NCBI GenBank assembly: GCA_002346675.1
Contig: DEAI01000032.1
Coordinates: 1 to 33,137 of the forward strand
Direction of reading: 5' to 3'
Origin: Fidelibacterota bacterium UBA2986
GTDB lineage: Bacteria; Fidelibacterota; Marinisomatia; Marinisomatales; AB-629-J13
Length of the DNA stretch: 33,137 nt
Numbering within the stretch: the first letter of the stretch is position 1; every line of letters starts with the position of its first letter. The position numbers and the translations under genes were made by a program. The notes below the pieces were generated by a model that did no database searches, had not been told where the DNA came from, and worked only from the letters and a program-made list of their open reading frames with translations. This document shows, one piece after another, positions 6,882 through 15,099 of this stretch.

Positions 6882-7915
6882 TGGTCTAATTCCAGAGAGG
6901 ATTTTATCAGAGAGTCTACACCTGAGACAACCGAGACATCTGTTTGTTCAGGGAGACTGATTTTATGTTTTAATAAATTTTTAGTCAATGATTCCTCTTT
7001 TAATTGTTCGAGAAATGTTTGTGCCTTATCTCTATCACCTTTTTCTATCAAATGGTTAGCCATTCGAACCATGGCCTCTTTATTCTGAGGATATTTTTCA
7101 ACAATTTTTCTATAGAGACCCTCTATCTCAGAGTAACGGTTTAATTCAAATAAGAGGCCTTCAATTTCTTTATAAATTCCTAACTTGGGGTTGGGAGTTA
7201 AAGTAACATACTGTTTCCACTGATGAAGAGCTGCTTCTTTTTTTCCGTTTTCCATATCAATTTTTCCTAAATAAAAATATGGATATGGTGAGTCAGGATT
7301 AATTTTTACTGCGTTTTTAAATTCTGATTCAGCACCGGATAGATCTCTGGAGTTCAATTTATCTTCTCCTAAATGAATATGGTATTTCTCTGGATCAGAG
7401 CTACTCCTTTTTCTATTTATTTTTTTTAATAATCGACTCCAGTGTTCTGCTTTTTTCCAATCTCGCTCAGTTTCGGAGAGAATTAACAGCAAATCGACCG
7501 CCCACTTATTTCGACGCTCTAGTTTTAGGATTTTTTCACATTCTCTCTTGGCCAGATCAATTTTATTTAGTGTGTGATAGTCTTCAGCAAGCGACTTGTG
7601 AATCTCAACTATCATTGTTTTTGATAGTCCCGGTCTGACCGTAAGAGATTGATGTATTTTTACCGCCTGCTCCGGAAACTCATCCCGTATTGTATTACCT
7701 AATAGAAGGTAAGCATCTACGTGATCAGAGTCTTTTTTAACCACCTCTCTCAGGAGAGAAATAGCGTTGTGTTTATCATCCCTGATCAGGCAGTGAAGAG
7801 CTTCGATATATAGGTGCTCCGGTTTTTTAGCTTTTCTGGATAATCGCCTAAATAATGAAATTCCAACTAAACTGGAAAGTAAAATTCCAGATGATATATA
7901 GGTTGATATAACCAA
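6878..7915 (-). CDS. LapB/YciM-like TPR membrane protein
   Basis: A 345-aa protein with one N-terminal membrane segment (about residues 3-23) and then roughly seven TPR units through the cytoplasmic part (for example AISLLREVVKKDSDHVDAYL, AEHWSRLLKKINRK, YFYLGKIDMENGKKEAALHQ). The position directly after a LapA-domain gene and the layout of one membrane helix plus TPRs match LapB (YciM), which controls lipopolysaccharide synthesis through LpxC turnover in enterobacteria. The C-terminal rubredoxin-type zinc module of E. coli LapB is not visible, so conserved function is uncertain. The start is a TTG 5 nt after the LapA stop, preceded by a weak GAAGAG. It overlaps the next gene by 4 bp. Confidence 0.75.
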   Translation of the reverse strand: MVISTYISSGILLSSLVGISLFRRLSRKAKKPEHLYIEALHCLIRDDKHNAISLLREVVKKDSDHVDAYLLLGNTIRDEFPEQAVKIHQSLTVRPGLSKTMIVEIHKSLAEDYHTLNKIDLAKRECEKILKLERRNKWAVDLLLILSETERDWKKAEHWSRLLKKINRKRSSSDPEKYHIHLGEDKLNSRDLSGAESEFKNAVKINPDSPYPYFYLGKIDMENGKKEAALHQWKQYVTLTPNPKLGIYKEIEGLLFELNRYSEIEGLYRKIVEKYPQNKEAMVRMANHLIEKGDRDKAQTFLEQLKEESLTKNLLKHKISLPEQTDVSVVSGVDSLIKSSLELDQ

Positions 7916-7920
7916 TATGA

Positions 7921-8235
7921 TTACTCTTCACTTTCAGCATCATAGATATCAGGTTCAATCGCTACATTTCTCAGATCATTTAATTCATCAGCTATGGATT
8001 GATTTTTATGCTTAAGAGATCTCAGCTCTGACTTTACTGAAATAAGTGTAAATACAGTTAATCCATATCCAATTAATATTCCAAGACCTACAGAAATAAG
8101 GATTAGTACAGCTACCTTAGTCTCCGGAAATTCAGTTAATATAAGGTTAACTTTAACCGTGTCTGTATTTTCCACGAGAACCAGCAATAGACTAAAAACT
8201 ATTATAAGCCCTAAAAATATTTTAATTAGTTTCAT
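7921..8235 (-). CDS. LapA-domain (DUF1049) inner membrane protein
   Basis: A 104-aa protein with two membrane helices (about residues 4-22 and 42-66) separated by a short strand-rich loop (NTDTVKVNLI), followed by a cytoplasmic coiled coil (LRSLKHKNQSIADELNDLRN). This is the LapA (YciS) pattern. LapA associates with the TPR protein LapB in lipopolysaccharide assembly control. The LapB-like gene follows within 5 bp, and miaB lies 18 bp upstream. Confidence 0.82.
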   Translation of the reverse strand: MKLIKIFLGLIIVFSLLLVLVENTDTVKVNLILTEFPETKVAVLILISVGLGILIGYGLTVFTLISVKSELRSLKHKNQSIADELNDLRNVAIEPDIYDAESEE

Positions 8236-8253
8236 ACATATCCATAGCTATTA

Positions 8254-9555
8254 TCAAGATATCTCTCCATGTAAACTGATACCTGATGTTTTCAATATAT
8301 CTACATCTACAGTTTGCTTGATTTTAGTGCTTTCTTTTTTAAATGTGACCCATTTGTTTGTATCAGTTCTACCTGCCCAATGAGATGAGGATTTTTTACT
8401 TTCTTTTTCAATAAGGACAGGCTGAGCCGTCCCAATTAAATCTGAATTTTTATTTAATGTATGCTGCTTTTGCAGTTGAATGAGTCTCTCAAGTCTCTCT
8501 TGTTTAACGTTTTCAGATATATGGTCAGGGTACTCTACAGCTTTGGTAAATGGTCTCCCAGAATATTTAAAGGTAAATGCTGAATTAAATTGTACCTCAT
8601 TCATAACGTTCAATGTTTCCTGAAAATCAGTCTCTGTCTCTCCTGGGAAACCAACTATTATATCGGTAGAGATCCCAATATGAGGAATTTTGTCCCTCAT
8701 CATTGTAACCTGTGCAAGAAAGTGATTTTGTGTGTATGTACGATTCATCCGCTTCAATATTCGATCAGAGCCTGACTGAAGAGGGAAATGAATTGAATTA
8801 CAAATATTATTTCGCGATGCCATAATATCCAATAGTTCTTCCGTTACATCCTGAGGATGGGGGGATGTATAGCGGATTCTCTGTACTCCTTTGACCTCTG
8901 AGACTGCCTCCAATAACTGAGTAAACCCGATAGAATTAAATTGATAAGAATTTACATTTTGTCCCAACAATGTAATTTCTACAAACCCATCTGACACTGC
9001 TTGAGACACTTCGGCAATAATGCTATCTATACTTCTGCTGCGCTCCCTCCCTCTTGTAAAAGGAACAATACAAAATGTGCAAAATTTATCACAACCCCGC
9101 ATAATAGAAACCCAAGCATTTATCCCTTCCTTTCTGCTGGGGAAGAGATCATCGTAAACCTCATATCTAGACAGTTTAGTATCAACAATATGTTTTTTCT
9201 TATTATTTCGTTTTAGATATTCCGGTAATCGTCTATAACCATCAGGACCTAAAATGATATCTACATAGGGTTTATTAGTTAATATATCATCTTTTAGATT
9301 TTGAGCCATACAACCTAGGACACCAATTATTACACCTGGGTTTTCCCGTTTTACTCTATTGAACAGTCCTAACCTTGAATGTACCTTTTGCTCTGCATGA
9401 TCTCTGATGGCACAGGTGTTAACGAATATTGCATCTGCTTTTTCCATTTGATCAGTTTGCTTATAACCTTCACTGTGTAACAATTTTTCAATGAGCTCAG
9501 AATCTGCAACGTTCATCTGACATCCATAAGTTTCTAAATAATAGGATTTATTCAT
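8254..9555 (-). CDS. miaB: tRNA-2-methylthio-N6-dimethylallyladenosine synthase
   Basis: A 433-aa radical SAM methylthiotransferase that adds a methylthio group to i6A37 of tRNAs reading UNN codons. The N-terminal UPF0004 domain has YGCQMNVADSE, and two further Cys (in NTCAIRD and LGCMAQ) complete the auxiliary 4Fe-4S cluster. The radical SAM motif is MRGCDKFCTFCIVPFTRGRE (CxxxCxxC). A C-terminal TRAM domain covers about residues 370-433. Length and architecture are normal for MiaB rather than RimO or MtaB. The ATG at 9555 gives the family-typical start a few residues before YGCQMN. Confidence 0.97.
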   Translation of the reverse strand: MNKSYYLETYGCQMNVADSELIEKLLHSEGYKQTDQMEKADAIFVNTCAIRDHAEQKVHSRLGLFNRVKRENPGVIIGVLGCMAQNLKDDILTNKPYVDIILGPDGYRRLPEYLKRNNKKKHIVDTKLSRYEVYDDLFPSRKEGINAWVSIMRGCDKFCTFCIVPFTRGRERSRSIDSIIAEVSQAVSDGFVEITLLGQNVNSYQFNSIGFTQLLEAVSEVKGVQRIRYTSPHPQDVTEELLDIMASRNNICNSIHFPLQSGSDRILKRMNRTYTQNHFLAQVTMMRDKIPHIGISTDIIVGFPGETETDFQETLNVMNEVQFNSAFTFKYSGRPFTKAVEYPDHISENVKQERLERLIQLQKQHTLNKNSDLIGTAQPVLIEKESKKSSSHWAGRTDTNKWVTFKKESTKIKQTVDVDILKTSGISLHGEIS

Positions 9556-9590
9556 TGTTTATTAAAGTGTTTTATAAGTCCAATCAGAAA

Positions 9591-10505
9591 CTATCCTCTA
9601 TAGAAAAAATCAAGTGGATTTTGGGGAGTACCATTGTATAATACCTCATAATGCAGATGAGGTGCTGTAGACCTTCCGCTATTGCCAGACTCACCAATAA
9701 TTTCACCTCTGGTAATTGACTGTCCCTTCTTTACATTAATTTTTGATAAATGTAAATATTTTGTTTCATATCCATACCCATGATCTAAAACAATATATTT
9801 TCCATAGCCGCCTCTATAACCGGTTCGCTTGACTGTACCATTTGCTGGTGACTGAATGGGGGTACCACTAAAAACTGAAAAATCCTGTCCATGGTGAAAC
9901 CTTCGCGCTCCATCGAATGGGTCTCTCCTGTAACCATATCCCGAATTTAAATACCCTCCCTCAACTGGTTTGATTGAGGGTATATATTTCAGCTTTTCTC
10001 TATTATTGATGATTTTTTGATGGATATCATCAAAACTACTCAGCTCTAGCTTTACCTTCCTAACGAGCGTTTCAATATCACGCTCAAGATTCGAGACATC
10101 AGAGCTTTTTTCAAAACCCGGTAGAAAAATATCAAAGTTTTCATTTAATCTTACTCCCCCAATTCCTACTTCTCGAAAATCATTATTAATAACGGGGAGA
10201 CCGGTAACCATTCTTAGTTTGGTCTCCTGTTCCTCCAACTCAATAACTTTTTCATTTAACAAATTTAATTGGGATTCTAAATCGGTAAGCGTAGTGTTTA
10301 AATGGGAATAATTTGATCTAATTTTTTCAATTTTTGATTTATAAAAGTATTCTGTAATTGTATCTGCAGTGAAGAAAATAATGGCACCAGTTAGGCATAA
10401 TATTATAGATAATACTCCTGCTATTTTTTTTAGAGTAAAGTGCCACTGGATTAACCTATTTTCCCCCTCACTTTGAATAAGAATCGATTTGTTCCGTATT
10501 TTCAT
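9591..10505 (-). CDS. M23 family peptidoglycan endopeptidase (MepM/LytM type)
   Basis: A 304-aa protein. One membrane helix (about residues 27-50: GVLSIILCLTGAIIFF) is followed by a periplasmic coiled coil (about 55-100) and a C-terminal LytM domain (about 200-300). The zinc-binding signatures are intact: HHGQD and the HLH of APHLHYEV, with KYLHLS between them. Active M23 enzymes cut peptide cross-links in peptidoglycan. The open frame extends to a TTG at 10559, but the ATG at 10505 (MKIRNKSILIQ) gives a normal short cytoplasmic tail before the helix. I chose it although no strong ribosome binding site is present. miaB follows 35 bp downstream. Confidence 0.9.
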   Translation of the reverse strand: MKIRNKSILIQSEGENRLIQWHFTLKKIAGVLSIILCLTGAIIFFTADTITEYFYKSKIEKIRSNYSHLNTTLTDLESQLNLLNEKVIELEEQETKLRMVTGLPVINNDFREVGIGGVRLNENFDIFLPGFEKSSDVSNLERDIETLVRKVKLELSSFDDIHQKIINNREKLKYIPSIKPVEGGYLNSGYGYRRDPFDGARRFHHGQDFSVFSGTPIQSPANGTVKRTGYRGGYGKYIVLDHGYGYETKYLHLSKINVKKGQSITRGEIIGESGNSGRSTAPHLHYEVLYNGTPQNPLDFFYRG

Positions 10506-10645
10506 AAATATTAATATAAAATATCCTGCGATATTACGAGGAGTTAGATTTTTATACAATCAATAATAAATTGATGGTTTTCAGACTTTCCTTCTTTTAG
10601 TTTAATAAAATATTCAATTTATTGTAAAATAAAACTAATTATTTA

Positions 10646-11080
10646 TTATTCAGAATGATTTTCAGGTTGGTCTTCAGGCTTGAGAGATTCTTCTACCTTT
10701 TCTTCTACAACATCATCCACAGTCGAGATATCACTTTCATCTAACTTGTATTCATCTTTTACACGCTGGATATCATTTTTTTTATCTTGAATTAATGCTT
10801 GTAGATCATCCACTTTTTGGACAAATTCAAAAAACTCCGAATTCCCAGTAAAATTCACGATATTTTCTTCCTTTGCATGAACAGAAACAAATTTTCCTAA
10901 CTTCTCATATAATTTAGAGAGGTCCCTTTCATGTTGGTGGACTTCCAATTTTATTTTACTGATCCTAGTTACCTCTTCTGTCTTTGAAACAGCAATTTTA
11001 CCTACTTCCTCTGCTTTTTCTACAGCGACAGAAGTCCACTCCTTAACAGTTTCCTTTAATTCATCAAATAGTTTTGACAT
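10646..11080 (-). CDS. Coiled-coil protein of unknown function
   Basis: A 144-aa soluble, highly charged protein with no signal peptide or membrane segment. It is mostly helical: KLFDELKETVKEWTSVAVEK, a central coiled coil, then FVQKVDDLQALIQDKKNDIQ, ending in a very acidic tail (EEKVEESLKPEDQPENHSE). The layout resembles the helical part of small bacterial proteins that carry a C-terminal zinc ribbon. Here the ribbon is absent and replaced by the acidic tail. It sits between serA and the M23 peptidase gene on the same strand. I cannot assign a function. Confidence 0.7.
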   Translation of the reverse strand: MSKLFDELKETVKEWTSVAVEKAEEVGKIAVSKTEEVTRISKIKLEVHQHERDLSKLYEKLGKFVSVHAKEENIVNFTGNSEFFEFVQKVDDLQALIQDKKNDIQRVKDEYKLDESDISTVDDVVEEKVEESLKPEDQPENHSE

Positions 11081-11153
11081 ACTATATATTATTTTTCAAA
11101 TTTTTCACACAAATATTTTCCTTCTTTGAATTATATCAGTAAAATACTCACAT

Positions 11154-12725
11154 TCAGTATTGAATCTGTTGTAAAAACACGATTTCTTCCAACTCTTTTA
11201 ATGTATCAAAAGTTTCCTCAGAAATTTCGTTATCAACCCTTATAGCGCTCATTGCAAAACCATCCTCTTTCCTGCTCAACAAGTAGATTCCAATATTGAC
11301 TCTGCTTTCTCCTAATAACATTCCTACTTTACCTACAACTCCTGGGACATCTTTATTTTTAATAAACAAAATCGTTCCCTTCGGTTCGATATCAAGATCA
11401 TATCCCATGAAGCGAACAAAACTCACTCTATTTGAATCAAAGACTGTTCCATGTATGGAAGAAGAGAAATTTTTCATTACAACTGTCGTCCTGATCAAAT
11501 TAGTATATCCTCCTGTATCAGAAGATTCTCCTTTTTCTATTGTTATACCCATATCATTAGCAATTGTTTCAGCGTTAATTAAATTCAATCTCTCGCTGAC
11601 CCTTCTGGATAGAAATCCCTTTAAAAATGATAATGTTAGCGGGTGTGTGTCATTAATTGACCCTGCACACTCTATTTTTATAGCTGAAACAGCACCGTCA
11701 TTGAAATATCCTTGAGTCATACCAAGCTTTTCAGATAATTCTAGATATGGAGAAATATTATTTAAATTTTCAAAATTAGAAATTGGAAAATTGAGTGCAC
11801 TTGATAATTTACCTTTATCTAAATAGTCTAGAACAGATTCACACACCGCTATGGAGACACCCTCTTTAGCTTCATGGGTAGAAGCCCCTAAATGTGGTGT
11901 AAAAATAATATTTTTTGCTTTGACTAATGGATGCTCATGCTTCAAAGGCTCAACAGAAAAAACATCCAATGCGGCCCCAGCTATAATTTGCTCATTTAAT
12001 GCTAGCGCTAGCTCTTCTTCATTGATAATTCCTCCTCTTGCTACATTTATAATAACAGCAGTTGATTTCATCATTTTTAATCGATTTAAATCAAATAGAT
12101 TAAGCGTTTCTTTGTTTATTGGTAAATGAAGTGTTATAAAATCAGACTTACGAGTGAGGGTATCTAAGTCCACAAGAGTAACTTCATCAGGATTTATCAT
12201 ATCTTGAGTTAAAAAAGGGTCATATCCTAAAATTTTCATTTGAAAGGCTTTACATCTACGATGGACCTCTCTCCCAATTTTACCAAACCCTACTATTCCA
12301 AGTGTTTTTCCCTTCAACTCTATTCCCACTAGAGCGTGTCTGTTCCACTCTCCTGCCTTTACAGAAGAGTGCCCTTGAGGGATATTTCTAGAAAAAGCTA
12401 ACATCATACCAACTGTATGCTCTGCTGCAGAGATAGTATTAACCTCAGGTGTATTAACCACAACAATTCCTTTTCTAGTTGCAGCCGGAATATCAATATT
12501 GTCAACTCCCACCCCTGCTCGACCTATAATCTGAAGAGATTCTGTCGTATCCAAAAGCTCCTTATTTATCTTTGTTCCGCTTCTGACAATCCAAGCAGAA
12601 GCATCCGCTACATGTGTTTTTAACTCTTCCAATGTCCATTCCGGTAGGTAATCAATAGTGAGGTTTGCTTTTTTTAAAACTTCTAATCCCAGCTCTGATA
12701 TAGGATCAGAAATCAATACTTTCAT
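11154..12725 (-). CDS. serA: D-3-phosphoglycerate dehydrogenase (long form)
   Basis: A 523-aa enzyme that oxidises 3-phosphoglycerate with NAD to 3-phosphohydroxypyruvate, the first step of serine synthesis. The nucleotide-binding fold (about 100-285) has GIVGFGKIGREVH. The catalytic region shows VARGGIINEEELALALNE (Arg), ALDVFSVEPL (Glu) and HLGASTHEA (His). An intervening ASB domain (about 320-440) and a C-terminal ACT domain (about 450-523: GTILFIKNKDVPGVVGKVGM) place it in the long, allosteric class also found in Bacillus and mycobacteria. The ATG overlaps the TGA of the aconitase gene by 4 bp (ATGA, 12722-12725), which suggests coupled translation. Confidence 0.96.
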   Translation of the reverse strand: MKVLISDPISELGLEVLKKANLTIDYLPEWTLEELKTHVADASAWIVRSGTKINKELLDTTESLQIIGRAGVGVDNIDIPAATRKGIVVVNTPEVNTISAAEHTVGMMLAFSRNIPQGHSSVKAGEWNRHALVGIELKGKTLGIVGFGKIGREVHRRCKAFQMKILGYDPFLTQDMINPDEVTLVDLDTLTRKSDFITLHLPINKETLNLFDLNRLKMMKSTAVIINVARGGIINEEELALALNEQIIAGAALDVFSVEPLKHEHPLVKAKNIIFTPHLGASTHEAKEGVSIAVCESVLDYLDKGKLSSALNFPISNFENLNNISPYLELSEKLGMTQGYFNDGAVSAIKIECAGSINDTHPLTLSFLKGFLSRRVSERLNLINAETIANDMGITIEKGESSDTGGYTNLIRTTVVMKNFSSSIHGTVFDSNRVSFVRFMGYDLDIEPKGTILFIKNKDVPGVVGKVGMLLGESRVNIGIYLLSRKEDGFAMSAIRVDNEISEETFDTLKELEEIVFLQQIQY

Positions 12726-14983
12726 ATATTTTCCCCTGCCAATAGATTTAAAGCAGAGCCAGATTTAAACCAGTTAATTTGTGCCTTATTGTAGCTGTGG
12801 TTGCATATAATTTTATCTTTGCTGCCATCTGAATGTCTAATAAGAATAGTAAGATTTTTCCCAGGTGAAAAGTAAATTAAATCAGTAATTTCAAACTCAT
12901 CATCTTCTTTAATCAATTTATAATCTGATGTTTGAGCAAATGTTAACGCAAGCATCCCCTGTTTTTTTAAATTTGTCTCATGTATCCGAGCAAAGGATTT
13001 TACTAAAACTACTTTCACTCCAAGATGCCTTGGCTCCATTGCAGCATGTTCCCTAGATGAGCCCTCTCCATAATTTTCATCTCCAACTACTATTGTTCCA
13101 ATTTCATTTTGTTTATAGTGGCGTTGTACATCTGGTACTGAACCATACTCTCCTGTAAGCTGATTGAGAACCAAATTAGATTTGCCATTAAATGAATTAA
13201 TCGCACCAATTAAACAGTTATTGGATATATTATCTAAATGCCCTCTGAATCTCAGCCATGGGCCTGCCATTGATATGTGATCAGTCGTACATTTTCCCTT
13301 TGCCTTAATCAACAGTTTCAGTCCAGTCAAATTTTTACCTTCCCAAGGTTTAAAGGGCTTTAACAACTGCAGTCTTTCAGAGGCTGGATTAATTTTAATT
13401 TCGATATTCTGACCATTTTTAGAGGGATGTTTAAAGCCCCTGTCTTCTACAGTATAGCCCTTATGAGGATGATCAATCCCTTTCGGTTCTTCCAAATAAA
13501 CTTTATTACCTTCATTATTTATTAGAGGGTCTTTCATAGGATTAAAGGTTAAATCTCCTGCAATTGTCATAGCAGTCACTATCTCCGGAGATGCAACAAA
13601 TCCATGTGTGTTAGGATTTCCGTCATTTCGTTTTGCAAAATTTCTGTTGAAAGAAGTGAGAATTGAATTTCTATCCTGTCTCTCAGCACCATGTCGTTTC
13701 CATTGCCCAATGCATGGACCACAGGCATTTGCAAGAACAACCCCACCTAATTTTTCAAATATATCAAGATATCCATCTCGTTCCACTGTATATCTAATTT
13801 GTTCAGACCCTGGGGTAACTGTAAAATCAGATTTTATCGATAAATTATTGTCCAAAGCCTGCTGAGCTATTGAGGCTGCTCTTGTAATATCTTCATAGGA
13901 AGAGTTGGTGCAGGAGCCGATTAGACCTACGCTTAGCTTTTGGGGCCATCCCTTCTCTTTGACAGTAGAACCAAATTCTGAAATGGGAGTCGCTAGGTCT
14001 GGTGTAAAAGGACCATTAATATGTGGCTCAAGTGTAGATAGATTTAAATGAATTACATCATCAAAATAATTTTCTGGATTTTCATAACATTCAATATCTC
14101 CCCTTAAATCATTTTTTAGTGGGTCAGCAATATTCGCAATCTCAGCTCTTCCAGTTCCTCTGAGATATTCGCTCATTTTATCATCATATCCAAATATTGA
14201 TGTTGTAGCTCCAATTTCCGCTCCCATATTACAAATTGTCCCTTTGCCCGTACATGAAATTGAGTCTGCACCCGGTCCAAAGTACTCTACAATTGAACCT
14301 GTACCTCCCTTAACAGTTAATATTCCTGCTAATTTTAAAATCACATCCTTTGCTGATGTCCATCCATTTAATTGACCCTCCAATTTCACCCCAATTAACT
14401 TAGGGAAACGTAACTCCCAGGGCATTCCTGCCATAACATCAACTGCGTCTGCGCCCCCGACTCCAATTGCTATCATCCCCAAACCACCTGCGTTAACAGT
14501 GTGAGAGTCTGTACCAACCATCATTCCGCCTGGAAAAGCATAATTTTCCATAATAACCTGATGAATAATACCTGCTCCAGGTTTCCAAAATCCCAAACCA
14601 TATTTATTAGCAACTGACTCCAAAAATTTATATACCTCGTAGTTTGAATCTTTGGCGGTTGAGAGATCCTCTTCTGCTCCGGTTTGTGCTTGAATCAGAT
14701 GGTCACAGTGAACTGTAGAAGGTACAGCAACCTTTTTTCTACCAGACATCATAAATTGGAGCAGCGCCATTTGTGCAGTTGCATCTTGTAAGGCTACTCT
14801 ATCAGGGGAAAAAAAGACATAATCTTTTCCTCTAATAAATTCAGTCATAGTGTTACTTTCTGATAGATGTGAATATAAAATTTTTTCTGTTAATGTCAGT
14901 GGTTTTTTAAGATATTCCCTAATACTTCCTAAGGTGAATGTATATTGTGAATAGAAACTTTTAATTGTTGATAAATCGAACAT
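12722..14983 (-). CDS. acn: Aconitate hydratase (mitochondrial-type)
   Basis: A 753-aa aconitase that interconverts citrate and isocitrate in the TCA cycle. The 4Fe-4S ligands are visible: Cys in GLIGSCTNSSYED and two Cys in NACGPCIGQW. Substrate-binding motifs include MVGTDSHTVNAGGLG and GEGSSREHAAMEPRHLG in the C-terminal swivel domain. The length and these motifs match the shorter eukaryote-mitochondrial-like AcnA class rather than the 890-aa IRP1/AcnA or AcnB classes. It is the first gene of a minus-strand pair with serA and is divergent from porU. The 116-bp spacer to the porU ATG should hold both promoters, though I see no clear consensus boxes. Confidence 0.96.
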   Translation of the reverse strand: MFDLSTIKSFYSQYTFTLGSIREYLKKPLTLTEKILYSHLSESNTMTEFIRGKDYVFFSPDRVALQDATAQMALLQFMMSGRKKVAVPSTVHCDHLIQAQTGAEEDLSTAKDSNYEVYKFLESVANKYGLGFWKPGAGIIHQVIMENYAFPGGMMVGTDSHTVNAGGLGMIAIGVGGADAVDVMAGMPWELRFPKLIGVKLEGQLNGWTSAKDVILKLAGILTVKGGTGSIVEYFGPGADSISCTGKGTICNMGAEIGATTSIFGYDDKMSEYLRGTGRAEIANIADPLKNDLRGDIECYENPENYFDDVIHLNLSTLEPHINGPFTPDLATPISEFGSTVKEKGWPQKLSVGLIGSCTNSSYEDITRAASIAQQALDNNLSIKSDFTVTPGSEQIRYTVERDGYLDIFEKLGGVVLANACGPCIGQWKRHGAERQDRNSILTSFNRNFAKRNDGNPNTHGFVASPEIVTAMTIAGDLTFNPMKDPLINNEGNKVYLEEPKGIDHPHKGYTVEDRGFKHPSKNGQNIEIKINPASERLQLLKPFKPWEGKNLTGLKLLIKAKGKCTTDHISMAGPWLRFRGHLDNISNNCLIGAINSFNGKSNLVLNQLTGEYGSVPDVQRHYKQNEIGTIVVGDENYGEGSSREHAAMEPRHLGVKVVLVKSFARIHETNLKKQGMLALTFAQTSDYKLIKEDDEFEITDLIYFSPGKNLTILIRHSDGSKDKIICNHSYNKAQINWFKSGSALNLLAGENI

Positions 14984-15099
14984 AACTATTAAGATGGTTT
15001 AATTATAAAATAAATAAGGTTTTTCCGCGATAGAATTTAATTTTTATAGTAACTTATATCCAATCTGAATAATATCAATATTTGCTAAATTTAGTGTAT

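Noticed and set aside
10564..10623. Inverted repeat AATAAATTGA/TCAATTTATT before the M23 peptidase gene
   Set aside because: All but two of its pairs are A-T and the loop is about 40 nt, so it is not a credible structure.
11296..11715. 139-aa plus-strand ORF
   Set aside because: It is antisense to serA, whose motifs are intact throughout. The composition is typical of a shadow frame, with no recognisable domain.
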